The translations under genes were made by a program, and so were the position numbers. From contig JAOWCC010000655.1 of the NCBI GenBank assembly GCA_030867875.1, forward strand, positions 6,487,083-6,551,082: a stretch of DNA of 64,000 nucleotides. The letters run 5' to 3'. Below the pieces are notes generated by a model. That model saw only the letters and a program-made list of their open reading frames with translations, ran no database searches and was not told where the DNA came from. This document shows positions 54,255 through 64,000 of this stretch, piece by piece. The number at the start of each line of letters is the position of its first letter. Within the stretch, counting starts at the first letter, position 1. Source of the DNA: Actinernus sp. WN-2022 (taxonomy: Eukaryota; Cnidaria; Anthozoa; Actiniaria; Actinernidae).

Positions 54255-54371
54255 CAATAACTCTCTCTTTTCTTTTCAGCTGTGTCTCGTGATCTTGTCT
54301 TAAATAGTACATCGTCATATCGTGTTCACTCCTCAGCTTCTTCAGCTCATTCTCATGGTGTTGTTTCATTT
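54250..54371 (-). CDS. Long coiled-coil gene, 122-nt exon next to the donor array
   Basis: Acceptor ggtttgcAG. With the upstream base it reads EMKQHHENELKKLRSEHDMT, then MYYLRQDHETQLKRKERVIE and T, ending ACG|GTGAGT. Phase 1 in and 0 out. Clear coiled coil. The chosen 3' end is the first of 16 equivalent donors; use of a later one would add multiples of 12 residues without shifting frame. Confidence 0.85.
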
Positions 54372-54582
54372 CTGCAAACCAGTGAATATATAAAATCAGA
54401 CATCCATCACCAGAAGTCTCGATAAGCAATGAAATGCGACCCATCAGTTTACGGTATAATCCATTTCAAACTACTTTCGTGGACGAAAAACAATGGCACT
54501 ATGTTCTTTTATTAACACAAAATTAGTTCACTCATTAGAACAAAGGCTTTCGTGTTTTGGGCCAATCACAGTTGCTGGTGCA

Positions 54583-54882
54583 ATTAAAGGGGCTGTGTCA
54601 CGGTAAAACTTTAAATTCGTTTTTCCGGGCCGGAAAGAGCTAATTCCACCGATTTTGATATGAACTAACGAACCTCTCGGCCATGTGGGATGCCAAAAAT
54701 GAAAGCAGATATGCAAAATGAGTAACAAACAGTGCATATAAACAGTCTCCAGCGAAAATATTGAAAATCCTTTCAATCAAGCATTGAGGGAGGAAAGTTT
54801 AACTGTTTGTATCCAATTAACAGCCACTAAACGAGCGATTACTCGATACATGCGCAGTACCATGACATAGCCCCTTTAAGTA
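54583..54882. mobile_element. Family G MITE with TTAA/TTTA flanks
   Basis: Ends 'aaaggggctgtgtcacggta' and 'taccatgacatagccccttt'. The left side is preceded by 'ttaaagg' and the right followed by 'tttaag'. Same family as 37556-37853, in opposite orientation. Non-coding. Confidence 0.8.
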
Positions 54883-55139
54883 CAATATCACTTTAGCGAG
54901 AATCGTTTTCTAAAAATAGATTATACCGTAAACTAATGGCCAAGACCCAGTATGACCGATCAAGACTTCTGGTTATGCACTTCTGACAAAATATACTCAA
55001 AAACGAAAACGAAAACATACAAAACCAATGTAAAAAGAGGAGGTGTAATAAATGCACTGATATAGGTAAAGGTGACATTTACACCAGTGATTAATCATGA
55101 TGCTGCGCATGCGTGCAGTCATTGTTCTATCGGTGGCTG

Positions 55140-55250
55140 TTAATAGGCCTTTGCAGGAAACAGTCACGTGCTGATATAATACTTTGTTAACGAATGACCT
55201 GAGCTCTTGATTCCCATGGGAAAGACGTTGCCATGGATACTGGAGGGCAA
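55140..55250. repeat. Family C fragment
   Basis: 'aggcctttgcaggaaacagt', 'cacgtgctgatataatactt' and 'cccatgggaaagacgttgcc'. It passes directly into the 18-bp array. Confidence 0.7.
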
Positions 55251-55750
55251 GCTTATTACGTCCATCTCCCATACTACGTCCATCTCCCATACTACGTCCA
55301 TCTCCCATACTACGTCCATCTCCCATACAACGTCCATCTCCCATACTACGTCCATCTCCCATACTACGTCCATCTCCCATACTACGTCCATCTCCCATAC
55401 TACGTCCATCTCCCATACTACGTCCATCTCCCATATTACGTCCATCTCCCATACTACGTCCATCTCCCATACTACGTCCATCTCCCATACTACGTCCATC
55501 TCCCATATTACGTCCATCTCCCATACTACGTCCATCTCCCATACTACGTCCATCTCCCATACTACGTCCATCTCCCATATCACGTCCATCTCCCATATCA
55601 CGTCCATCTCCCATACTACGTCCATCTCCCATACTACGTCCATCTCCCATACTACGTCCATCTCCCATACTACGTCCATCTCCCATATTATGTCCATCTC
55701 CAATATTACGTCCATCTCCCATATTACGTCCATCTCCCATATTACGTCCT
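55251..55750. repeat. 18-bp minisatellite, about 28 copies
   Basis: The unit is tactacgtccatctccca, with variants tattacg and tatcacg. Period 18 keeps all frames open (MDVVWE or GDGRSM repeats on the minus strand); these frames are artefacts. It lies in the intron between the exons at 56475-56541 and 54250-54371. Confidence 0.95.
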
Positions 55751-56194
55751 GCTTATTTGGCAGGCCACCAGATGTTAGACAATAGTGGCCCGCCAGTTGA
55801 AACAAAAGATTTGAGCAACTGCGCATGAACTGTAAACTGGTCTATAATTGTGTTGGTGACGTCCCTTTAATACAGTCTAACTAGTTTAATGTCATATCCA
55901 TCACAAAGCATCATGAACTTTCTCATGGTCCTGACTACATAGCTTTTAGGTTTTTTTCAGGACCAACCCACTCATTACTTTTATTAATATTCCTATCCTA
56001 ATTGTTGTTGTTGTTGACGAAATACAAAAATAACTACTCAGATTAGTAGAGTTAATGCTTTACAGGAATACTGGAAACAATTTGAGACAATTTTGATGAA
56101 GGATTTGAGTGGGATGAACAACACTGCTTTTACAAACGATTTCAGTGTTACAGGTACATTTAAGAAATGAAACAGATCTTCCGTGGTTGCACAG

Positions 56195-56380
56195 GCTCAT
56201 GCAAACTTATGACGTCAAAAAACAATAGCTCTTTTGTTGTGTAACAATAGGGGCAACACTGTGACGTCACGAGATCCAAGATGGCGGATCGCGGAAAGCT
56301 CAAATGAATCCATAACTGACAGTTTGTATACAATTTCCAGGAGATAAACACGGCAACAGATTTAGACATCCAAACATTGT
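56195..56380. repeat. Relative of the fold-back at 10578-10858
   Basis: 'caatagctcttttgttgtgt', 'aataggggcaacactgtgac' and 'ccaagatggcggatcgcgga' match one arm and the centre of the left-hand element. Confidence 0.65.
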
Positions 56381-56474
56381 TTTTCAACCGAGGTTTCCTT
56401 GCACTGCTATTTATTTGTTCATTGTACTATTTATTTGTTCATTGTACCATTCATCAGTGGAGTGCAGTCCTTAC

Positions 56475-56541
56475 CTATTCTCACAGACTCTATGTACTGT
56501 TGCTGATCCCTCAGCTTCTCTTCATAATCCTCCTTGGCTCT
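56475..56541 (-). CDS. Long coiled-coil gene, 67-nt exon
   Basis: Reads RAKEDYEEKLRDQQQYIESV and RI plus one base, between ttccaacAG and ATAG|GTAAGG. Phase 0 in and 1 out. Coiled coil. Confidence 0.8.
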
Positions 56542-56984
56542 CTGTTGGAACAAGCATGGAACATTAGTACAGTCCCAAATCAGAATAGAAATACAAGTTG
56601 GTCTGAGCTGATAAAAGTTATCCGGCCCAGAAACTGAGTTGGCTCAGTGTTTTCCCGAGTGACTGAGATGAACAACTTAAGTGTGTCATATGCTATTTTG
56701 CTCTAACGAAGGCTACAATCACAGACATAATTGTTGAGACACTCGAGAAAATAGTTATTATATGGGACGAAATAATATTGGACATAAAGCTAAGACAGCT
56801 GAAGCTTCGCAAACCTCCTTCCCCTTTCAATGTTGGTAATGAATGAATATCAAATTGAACGTGCACCTAACCAACATTGAAGGGGGAGAAGTCTCTAAAA
56901 GTGAGCAGTGTTCCAAGTAACTTTGTGTTGCATTGTAGCACTCGAAAAGTCAACTGCACCTCGCTTTCTGTGGCGGTTCAATTA

Positions 56985-57150
56985 AACGTTCAATAAGAAA
57001 ACACAAAATAATCACTACAAATTGCATATATCGGGATCTTTTAGCCATTAGAATACTAAATGTATCCTGAATATCACATGTCAGTAAGCATTTGTAACAT
57101 ACAGTGCAAAATGTGCCTGAACCAGTGATTTCCAAGGACTATTCCAGCTA
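56985..57150. repeat. Family H MITE, ends lost
   Basis: 'actaaatgtatcctgaatat', 'cagtaagcatttgtaacata' and 'tgaaccagtgatttccaagg' match the interior of 48029-48252. Confidence 0.7.
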
Positions 57151-57162
57151 TTATTATTCTGG

Positions 57163-57408
57163 TCCTGGCTGTTCGAAGCCCGATTAGCGCTAATCCTGAA
57201 TTAAGTCTTAACCCATGGTTTTGGTTCTCGGTAGAAGGTATTAGTTTCCAAATCTAGCAAGACGAGTAGAAATGTACTTGTTATTTCTCCTCTAGGAATG
57301 GGTTTTTAACCTCATTTCTGTAGACGGTTCACACGTTAGCAAACGAACTAAAGATTGCCCTTAATCCTGGATTAGCTTAATCGGGCTTCGACCAACCAGG
57401 CCTTGAAA
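57163..57408. mobile_element. Fold-back MITE I
   Basis: Imperfect ends 'ggtcctggctgttcgaagcc' / 'ggcttcgaccaaccaggcc', then 'cgattagcgctaatcctgaa' against 'taatcctggattagcttaat'. Non-coding. Confidence 0.75.
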
Positions 57409-57409
57409 T

Positions 57410-58870
57410 ATTGGTCAATTGACCACGCCCTCAGTTGATGATACCAGTGTTTATCTTGCCAATACAGACCAACACTACCCTGGTTCCAGAGGGGCTCAGG
57501 TACGAATATACTCAGTGTAATGTGCCGCGATCGAAGTTGTTTTGATTCCCCGAAGGAGTTTTGTTTTGCGTGACGACCGTTGAGCCCATCTGGCCGCTCG
57601 AATAGCCAGCCTCAATCTCATACCCATAGCCTCGCTTTTATGTTTACAAGTCCAGTCAAACTGGTTTCGACTCACCGGTTAATTTGCATGTTACTTTCAC
57701 GTGGTGCAGTCGTGTGTGATTCAAAACATATAAAACATGCCGTTGTCGGGATTTGCGATGATAAAGGGAAATTCTCCTCGATTTACTTCGTCGAGTTTGA
57801 TGTTTGGATCTCCCAATGAGCACGCTTTGATTCCTCGTTGTTCTAGCTCTGTTATGTGGGAGTAAATCAGAGCATATAGAGGGCAAACCACCAACGTGAA
57901 GGAAGAAACAAATACCAGGTATGAGTTGGAAAATCAGCGATTTTCCTTAGCCAGTAGGCCGTACTGAGAAGACATCACGCTGCTTCAAGAACATGAACAG
58001 ACTTCAACTCGTTTATTTCGAGGCTAACTCAAACTTAGTAACTCAAATTGTACAGCACTGAAACATTAACGTTTGTGCATAATCTGTCAAGACTCGTGAA
58101 CCGGTTTGTAACACAATCTCAAGATGAAAGCCAATCAAAATGTTCCTTTGATCCGAATGCCTCAGTTTCCATGGCCACAACTCAATCAACCAATCGGGGA
58201 CGAGGTACAGATTCGTACCGGAAGAAACGAAAATCTCTACTCGTCGGGTCAGAGGGTCAGAGGCTCGTCGCTTCGCTCACCCTGACAATTTCGAGCCTGA
58301 GATCTGGTATCCAGAGTAGACCAACACTAGTTTGTTTACAAGAACTCTTTCATCCATTGTTATGATCAGTGTTGCATTTCCTTTCTTTCATTCTTTCTAC
58401 AAATTCCCTTGTTTTCATTCCCACTGTTTTAATAACATAATGTTGAGATGAATTATTTAACATTCCGGTCTGCTCAGCCAATCAGAAGTTCTTTAACATT
58501 TTCATCTGTTGAGCCAATCAGAAGGCCCCTTACTAAAATTGGTTGAAAAATTCAAAATAATATTCGATTTTCTTATCTCCCTTAATCTAAATCGTTCCAG
58601 TCTTTAAAACTACTGAGTTTACACTGGCATGTACATGTATACTCAGTGTATCAAGTGATCACATGGTCGAGTTTGGTACTAACAAAAAGTAGCCATGCAG
58701 ATTCTCTCTCTTGCACACGACACGTGAGATCCACATTACCCTGGCGATTGAATTAAGCATTATTACTAAAGCTGCAGTTATATGAGCGACGTCTTGCTTG
58801 CACAGATGATGTGACTTTATGAAAAACTGATGCATCCCCGGCACACTGTGAAAATTACTGACATGGTTGC
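57410..58870. other. Intronic DNA, nothing firm recognised
   Basis: Several open frames of 72-105 codons on both strands but none with phase-compatible splice sites or motifs. 'aatcagaagttctttaacat' and 'aatcagaaggccccttac' are weak duplicate words. Confidence 0.4.
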
Positions 58871-58874
58871 CACC

Positions 58875-59145
58875 CATCAGGGAAAAAAATTCTTACTTTT
58901 CACTGACCAGAAAACAACTTTCACTGACCATAATAAGACTGTTTGACATTCCCTCATCCAAAACAAAAGTCATTATCAAAACCTGTAACCTCCCCTCACA
59001 GACACTTTGAGGCATGATGGGCTGTCGTGGCAACCTAAAAATAAAATTTCCTGACTTTTTCCTGACTTTGACAAGAAATTTAGAATTTCCCTGACCAGAT
59101 GCAAAATTCCCTGACTTTTCCCTGACCTGTGGCAACCCTGACAGG
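58875..59145. repeat. Dispersed 'ccctgac' repeat, copies 3 and 4
   Basis: 'tttcactgaccagaaaacaa' and 'tttagaatttccctgaccag', 'cctgacttttccctgacctg'; the second block closely matches 22750-22865. Confidence 0.65.
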
Positions 59146-59149
59146 TGAA

Positions 59150-60175
59150 GAAAACAAATTTGAGAAATTCAATGAGTCGATTTTTTTGCAACAAGTCTAT
59201 GTAGCCAGCCTAAACTTTCCAGTTCCTGTGCCTGCGATGCAATGATGCATATCTAGCCAATTAGGAAGAAGTACGAAATTGAGGCATTTATTTATTTATT
59301 TTATTTATTTACAACATTTGGGCGTAACGCCACAGGAGACAAACAATAGGACTCAAAGTCCCCTACGAGGCTTGTCTCCGCATTAGTCGTAGTACCCAAG
59401 TCTTCAATGTGTCATGGGAATTACTTGCCAACATTTGTTGCCAAATTTTATAACCGTGTAGCCACCACCATGTGCTGGTGATACAACAGTTTTTCAGAAA
59501 GTCATATCACCTGTGCAAGCTACATGTACAGCTTAAGGGTTATACTATGAATGTGTAGTGATTTGTGGGATTTAGATTCCCAAGCATTGATAGAATGTTC
59601 CATAAGTCAGATCAATCACGGTTTCTGGGAAACCCCCACCCCTCCCCCCACACTTCACCCTAACCATTAATGGTTAATCATTAATAGAACAATGCATATC
59701 CAAGGGAGGGGTGGGTGGGTAGTTTCCCAGAAACCAGGATTGAGCCCATAAGTCATCATTGAGTGTTCATTGTCTAACCACTTTTGAAAATATATGGCCA
59801 CACCCACAAAGGAAGTTTTTAAATAATTGCACAGTATTGTTTCGACATCTTGTTTACAAGTGCTTGCTTGGTTCTCAATAATCATGTGTAACATATCACA
59901 TTTTGGTGTAAAAATAACCAAGTATTACACAGATGAAATCAGTTTTGGGTGCACTAGCTTCAACCACCATTAATACCCTGAGACTTAGAAAAAAAAATTG
60001 GACTTGATATTCGTATGTTATTCTATTATTCATGGTTAGTCAAAGTCATTCATAGTATTTTCTACGTTGCTCATTAGTATAATTTATTCCCTATATAGGA
60101 AATACTAATAAGGCTTTAAATAAGGCCTGAATGAGTAGCATTATGAGATTTAGGGCACTAAAATAATAATCAAAC
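59150..60175. other. Intronic DNA with small inverted pair
   Basis: 'aatcacggtttctgggaaac' (59612) and 'gtttcccagaaaccaggatt' (59723) pair across about 110 bases, suggesting another short fold-back. A TTTA microsatellite lies at 59285-59315. No exon. Confidence 0.5.
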
Positions 60176-60268
60176 CTCATTTTCTGCTCTTTTCTTCTTT
60201 TGTCGTTCGTAGTCTCTTTCCTGCTTGTCCTCCAGTTGGGCGATATTCAACTCCAGTTCATTTGTCAA
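60176..60268 (-). CDS. Long coiled-coil gene, 93-nt exon
   Basis: Reads LTNELELNIAQLEDKQERDY, then ERQKKKRAENE, between aaacacAG and GAG|GTTTGA. Phase 0-0. Classic coiled coil, E/K-rich. Confidence 0.8.
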
Positions 60269-60699
60269 CTGTGTTTAATATTACAAAAAGAAAATGTTCA
60301 CTACACTAGTACAGTGATCATTAAATGGAAACTGCCCTCCCCTCCAGAGTTACACGACTGTACATTGTACATGTACGTAAAAGCAATGAGGTAACACAAT
60401 AACATGCTCACTGGTACTAAATTAGTTTCAAACTTACCGTTCCTAATTAAACTTGTTCGAGGTTGCATAGGTTTTAACCCTATACAACTATAAACACATT
60501 CAATACATACCTCTTATTAAACAAGCATGAGGTCTGTACCTTAAGTTATGAACCAAGCTTTTCCCCTGCTTTAATTGGACCAAGCACAAAGCAATTGTGG
60601 GCCATAAAAGGGAGGAACAAGGACCCGTAACTTAGAGTTAATGGACCAAGCAAGCAAGTTTAATAACACAGGGTTCCCACACATTTTCAAGTTAAGAAT

Positions 60700-60956
60700 G
60701 ACAGAACACACAATTTACACAACAGATCGGAAATAAGGTTATAGTGCCACGCTTCAATAACTATTACATGAAGAATTCGATAGCACATAGAGCATCAATT
60801 GTGTGGAACCTACTCACTCCTGACTTACCGGAGACCTCTAATATCAACAACTTTACTAGTATGGCTATTAAATCACAGGCCCTGTATAAATTAGATTTCG
60901 GTGCTGAATCACCGCAAACTGCGTCTCACAATAACGATAATTCTATATATTACTGA
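60700..60956 (+). pseudogene. Non-LTR retrotransposon C-terminal fragment
   Basis: Plus-strand frame TQQIGNKVIVPRFNNYYMKN, then SIAHRASIVWNLLTPDLPET and a stop after NDNSIYY (60954-60956). The RF..YYMKNSIxxRxxxxWN motif is the end of LINE ORF2 proteins. It lies in an intron, opposite to gene direction. A fragment, with no catalytic domain. Confidence 0.7.
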
Positions 60957-61014
60957 ATTATTAATACAGAACAGCTTAAAACAGCCAAACTAAATACATT
61001 GTAAGTATGTGAAG

Positions 61015-61100
61015 CCTGAAAATAAAAATTCCCTGACAATTCCTTGCCCTTGAAAAAAAAAGTTTTTCATTGACTTTTCCCTGATCGAGGGAACCCTGTT
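61015..61100. repeat. Dispersed 'ccctgac' repeat, copy 5
   Basis: 'aaaaattccctgacaattcc' and 'tgacttttccctgatcgagg'. Confidence 0.55.
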
Positions 61101-61239
61101 ATTATCCAATGTACATGTATTCAAACCTAGCTTCGCTTTTATTTGCAGTCCACATGGCATGGTATGGACTGCACACTAACAATCATAGCCCATGAAGTTA
61201 TCTACATTTGTACATGTATATAGCCACATAATAAAGAGG

Positions 61240-61420
61240 CTTACCATAAATGCTCTATTAAGCACCCCCTCTCAAATAAGCGGTTCCTCTCTATTAAGCG
61301 CCCCCCTTTGGACCAGTTTTGTACAAAGCGCCCCTCTCTAATAATCATCCCCTGTGTAATAAGTGCCCTCCCCCCCCAAAGAGCCCTGAAATTAAATAAT
61401 CTTAAATAAATGATCCTCAC
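61240..61420. repeat. Degenerate 'ctattaagcgcccc' repeat
   Basis: Six or so imperfect copies of 'tctattaagcgcccccct' or 'ctaataagcgcccc', about 25-30 bases apart, just downstream of the exon at 61454. Low-copy internal tandem or dispersed repeat. Confidence 0.65.
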
Positions 61421-61453
61421 CAATATAATATATGTTACCCCAAAATATCTAAC

Positions 61454-61528
61454 CTTCAGGTGTTTCTGGATCTCCTGTTCTTTGGCTGATAATTCTGCCT
61501 TGAGTTCATTAGCAAGCTCTGCAGATTT
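61454..61528 (-). CDS. Long coiled-coil gene, 75-nt exon
   Basis: Reads KSAELANELKAELSAKEQEI, then QKHLK, between tttgtAG and AAG|GTTAGA. Phase 0-0. Typical coiled coil. Confidence 0.8.
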
Positions 61529-61534
61529 CTACAA

Positions 61535-63335
61535 ATAAAATTAATATCATTAATACTTAATCACTAAATGGGTTGCTAAAGGAATTATACAATAATTATA
61601 ATGGGAAGACTAAACAACATTGTTATGAGAGCTCATAGTACTGTCAACTCGCTCTCCTTTTCAGACATCCCTTTATTGTTGACAGATAGCTGAAGTCCCA
61701 ATGAATGTTAAAAGACTGTTAACTCTTTCACTGCTACATTCTGTGTGATAATTTTGCCCATAATGCGATATATTTCTGAACTTAAGTCAATATTCTGACC
61801 ATCATGACAATTTCTTTAATTTCTTGAGTTCAATTAAGGGTACTGACATGAAATCTTCCAGATATATGTACAAAATATAATTATGAATCTTGTCATGCAT
61901 ATTTTATGCTAATTAGTCACATGATTGACCACATGGTTGCCTAAAATATGCTAATTTTGAACATTTCTCTGGGACTGTTCATGATGTCAAGTAAACTCGA
62001 CATCAGCACTGGGAAACATGAAACCGGATGTCGAGTTTACTCAACAAAATAAAAAATATATATAGCAGCGAAAGAGTTAAAGAAGGTTGACCGCAAAAAT
62101 AACTCCTGTTGTTGCAGACTCTTGCTGACGGACTTCCATACACTTCACTCTGTCCCAAACTAACTATTGTTTAAGTGGACAACCAGATCATTTTAATGTT
62201 TGGGCATGTTGCTTTTTCACAGGAAAATTTTCCAAAAATGTATCAATTCACCAAGCATGCAACAGTGATGGCAAAATATAATTCTTCCCATCAATGGTTT
62301 TCCCTGAGGATGTAAATCTGGGTCAAATTCGCCAATTTCTACTGTGTGGTTTAAAAAAAATTACACTCTGAATGATGTTTTTGGAAGGAAAAATTCCTGT
62401 GTTTTATCAGTGACAACTTCAAAGATTTCAAAGACATACATGTACCGGTACAATGTACATTGTTCACTAAGTTTTGTTTCCCTCTCATACATGTATCTAA
62501 CTGTAATAATAATTACTTCTAAATTAATTATTATAACTGTGAACATAATTATCTTCTCTAGCATTTACTGTATTTCCTCACATACATTGTATAAGCCAGA
62601 CCTTTCTTTAATACCTTTCAAATTTTGAGATTAATAACATTTGCCTCAAAGTTAGGAGCACAGCTTATACATGAGTGCTTTCCAAAGACGTTTTTGGCAA
62701 AAGAAACTTCTGTTTATCAGTTAAAGGTTAGTGGAGCGGAAATACAGTAACAACAAAATAAATATGGCTTGTTATTGTTACAAAATGTACATGCTAGCTA
62801 TCACTTCCAAATGAAACAATTGTTTGGAAAAGCTGCTTTGGACAGAAAAGAGAGAACTCCGAAAGGCACACCTCCCAACAGAGTTACAGCATCCTACATG
62901 TACAAATTGTAGCATGTACATTGTACTGCAGTCAGATTCAAACTTAAAATGAGACATGTACACAACCCAGGGATGTAGATAATTCTAGAGATTATAACCA
63001 GACCAAACATACATGTAGTTATAGAGGAGACATTTTGATATCATGATGTTCTTTACTTATTTCCTGCTCAAAGCCAGGCCATTCTTGAAAATAAGTTAAT
63101 TCATGATCAGCCAATGCAAGGAAATGGCCCGTTGCCTGCCAGAGTATTATAGATCTACGTCCCTGACAACCTAGCTATTCCACCCCATTTAACTACAACG
63201 CAGCATTTGCTCTTATCATGCAGCAGACACTTGAGTCCCACAAGATATTAAAAACCTTTCTTATTCAGGTAAGGTGTGGCCAAATGGTGATACAGATAAT
63301 GAGAAAGAACACTTTCTTATATACACTGTAGTAAT
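61535..63335. other. Large intron, nothing recognised
   Basis: AT-rich; many 'acatgtac' or 'tgtacatg' words between 62440 and 63020 but no ordered array. No phase-compatible exon was seen. Confidence 0.4.
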
Positions 63336-63337
63336 AC

Positions 63338-63365
63338 CTTGCCATTGTCTGTCTGCACTTTCAAC
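63338..63365 (-). CDS. Long coiled-coil gene, first visible exon (28 nt)
   Basis: This is the most 5' exon I can support; the gene continues beyond the right edge. Reads LKVQTDNGK after one leftover base, between tttttttttcAG and AAG|GTATTA. All 26 exons from here to 17085 join in phase and encode about 1,176 residues: coiled coil (residues about 1-165), Ser-rich linkers (about 150-340), short coiled-coil exons (340-475), a Ser-rich linker, a globular-looking part (about 550-870) and a disordered Ser/Pro tail. The layout suggests a cytoskeletal or centrosomal/ciliary scaffold, but that is only inference and no family is recognised. Confidence 0.6.
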
Positions 63366-63649
63366 CTGAAAAAAAAAAAAGTTACATTCAACTCTCTCAG
63401 GTCAGTCTCAGAACAAGGAGGAGGGGCTCTCAGGTCAGTCTCAGAATGAGGGGGAAGGGGTAGTGGGAAAGGGGCAGTGTCTAGTATTTGGCAAGCTCTT
63501 GATGATGTTACCAGTGTTGTTATCAACTTCATATTAGAGGCAGTACATGTAGGTATCAAAATATCTGAAAGAATCCAGAGAGCAGATTGCTATGGTCATA
63601 CAGGTAACAGTACAGGACTTGGCAATTTTTAAAAAGAGTTATAAAGAGA

Positions 63650-63778
63650 ATATGTATGGTACTCAATAGGTACGTATGGTACTCAACAGGGCAGACTGGT
63701 AAATAATGGTACTCAATATGTACAATGTATGGTACTCAATATAGGTATGGTACTTGATATATATGGTACATGTACTTA
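63650..63778. repeat. Degenerate 'tatggtactcaata' tandem repeat
   Basis: About seven imperfect copies of 'ggtactcaatatgtac' with variable spacing. Confidence 0.75.
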
Positions 63779-64000
63779 TTTACTGAGCTGGATGAGAAAA
63801 TATTTGGCTCGAGGTCATCACGTATGGACTGAGCACAGCAAGACCCATACAAATTGACCAAGAGTCAATACGTTTTCCTACATGTATTTGTCCCAACCTA
63901 CATTGTACATTTGTGACTTAGTCAATAAGTTCTTTATAATGACTATACTTTCAAATGGCAAAACAAGCAAAAAATCGAGCAGGGCTTAACAGCTTTTTCC

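Noticed and set aside
53676..54303. Plus-strand open frames of about 200 codons with AVDHSPFVC or MLLTTHRLSV repeats
   Set aside because: Period-36 repeat on the strand opposite to the gene; no splice or start context. Only the minus-strand frame continues a real exon.
54997..55826. Open frames with MDVVWE, GDGRSM, TSISHT or YYVHLP repeats
   Set aside because: Period-18 minisatellite; every frame stays open by arithmetic.

Overview
This is a 64 kb piece of a eukaryotic draft assembly, with one 100-base run of N at 7587-7686. GT-AG introns, very short exons, tRNA-derived SINEs, decayed non-LTR retrotransposons and a dense population of fold-back (MITE-like) repeats point to a marine invertebrate. 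A cnidarian, probably an anthozoan, is my best guess. That is an inference from a PRDM9-like gene and the repeat style; no species-level marker was seen.

Left part (1-17 kb). Mostly repeats and unannotated DNA. It holds a possible plus-strand terminal exon at 4241-4406, a 25-bp minisatellite (3264-3969), a 90-bp satellite derived from a retrotransposon (6724-7586, cut by the gap), and the C-terminal half of a PRDM9-like gene on the plus strand. That gene shows the end of the PR/SET domain (8563-8815) spliced in frame to a terminal exon with about ten C2H2 zinc fingers (9200-10065). The last seven fingers are near-identical 84-bp repeats that differ almost only at DNA-contact helix positions, the hallmark of PRDM9 recombination-hotspot proteins.

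Main part (17-64 kb). One long minus-strand gene enters from beyond the right edge and stops at 17085-17087. I reconstructed 26 exons (63365 down to 17085) whose phases join without conflict into about 1,176 residues of a coiled-coil protein with Ser-rich linkers and a helical C-terminal part. I do not recognise the family. Twelve consecutive exons are phase 0-0, three of them microexons of 18, 24 and 30 nt. Its introns carry six minisatellites (units of 11, 17, 18, 21, about 27 and 36 bp). The 36-bp array starts exactly at the splice donor of the 54250-54371 exon and repeats that donor 16 times in an open, frame-preserving register.

Repeats. At least ten fold-back families recur, many nested: a 5'-truncated LINE inside a MITE, a MITE inside a fold-back inside a LINE, and a tRNA-like sequence between 39-bp perfect arms inside another fold-back. 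There is also a roughly 550-bp-arm palindrome at 26170-27330. No CRISPR array, rRNA gene or convincing functional tRNA was seen.
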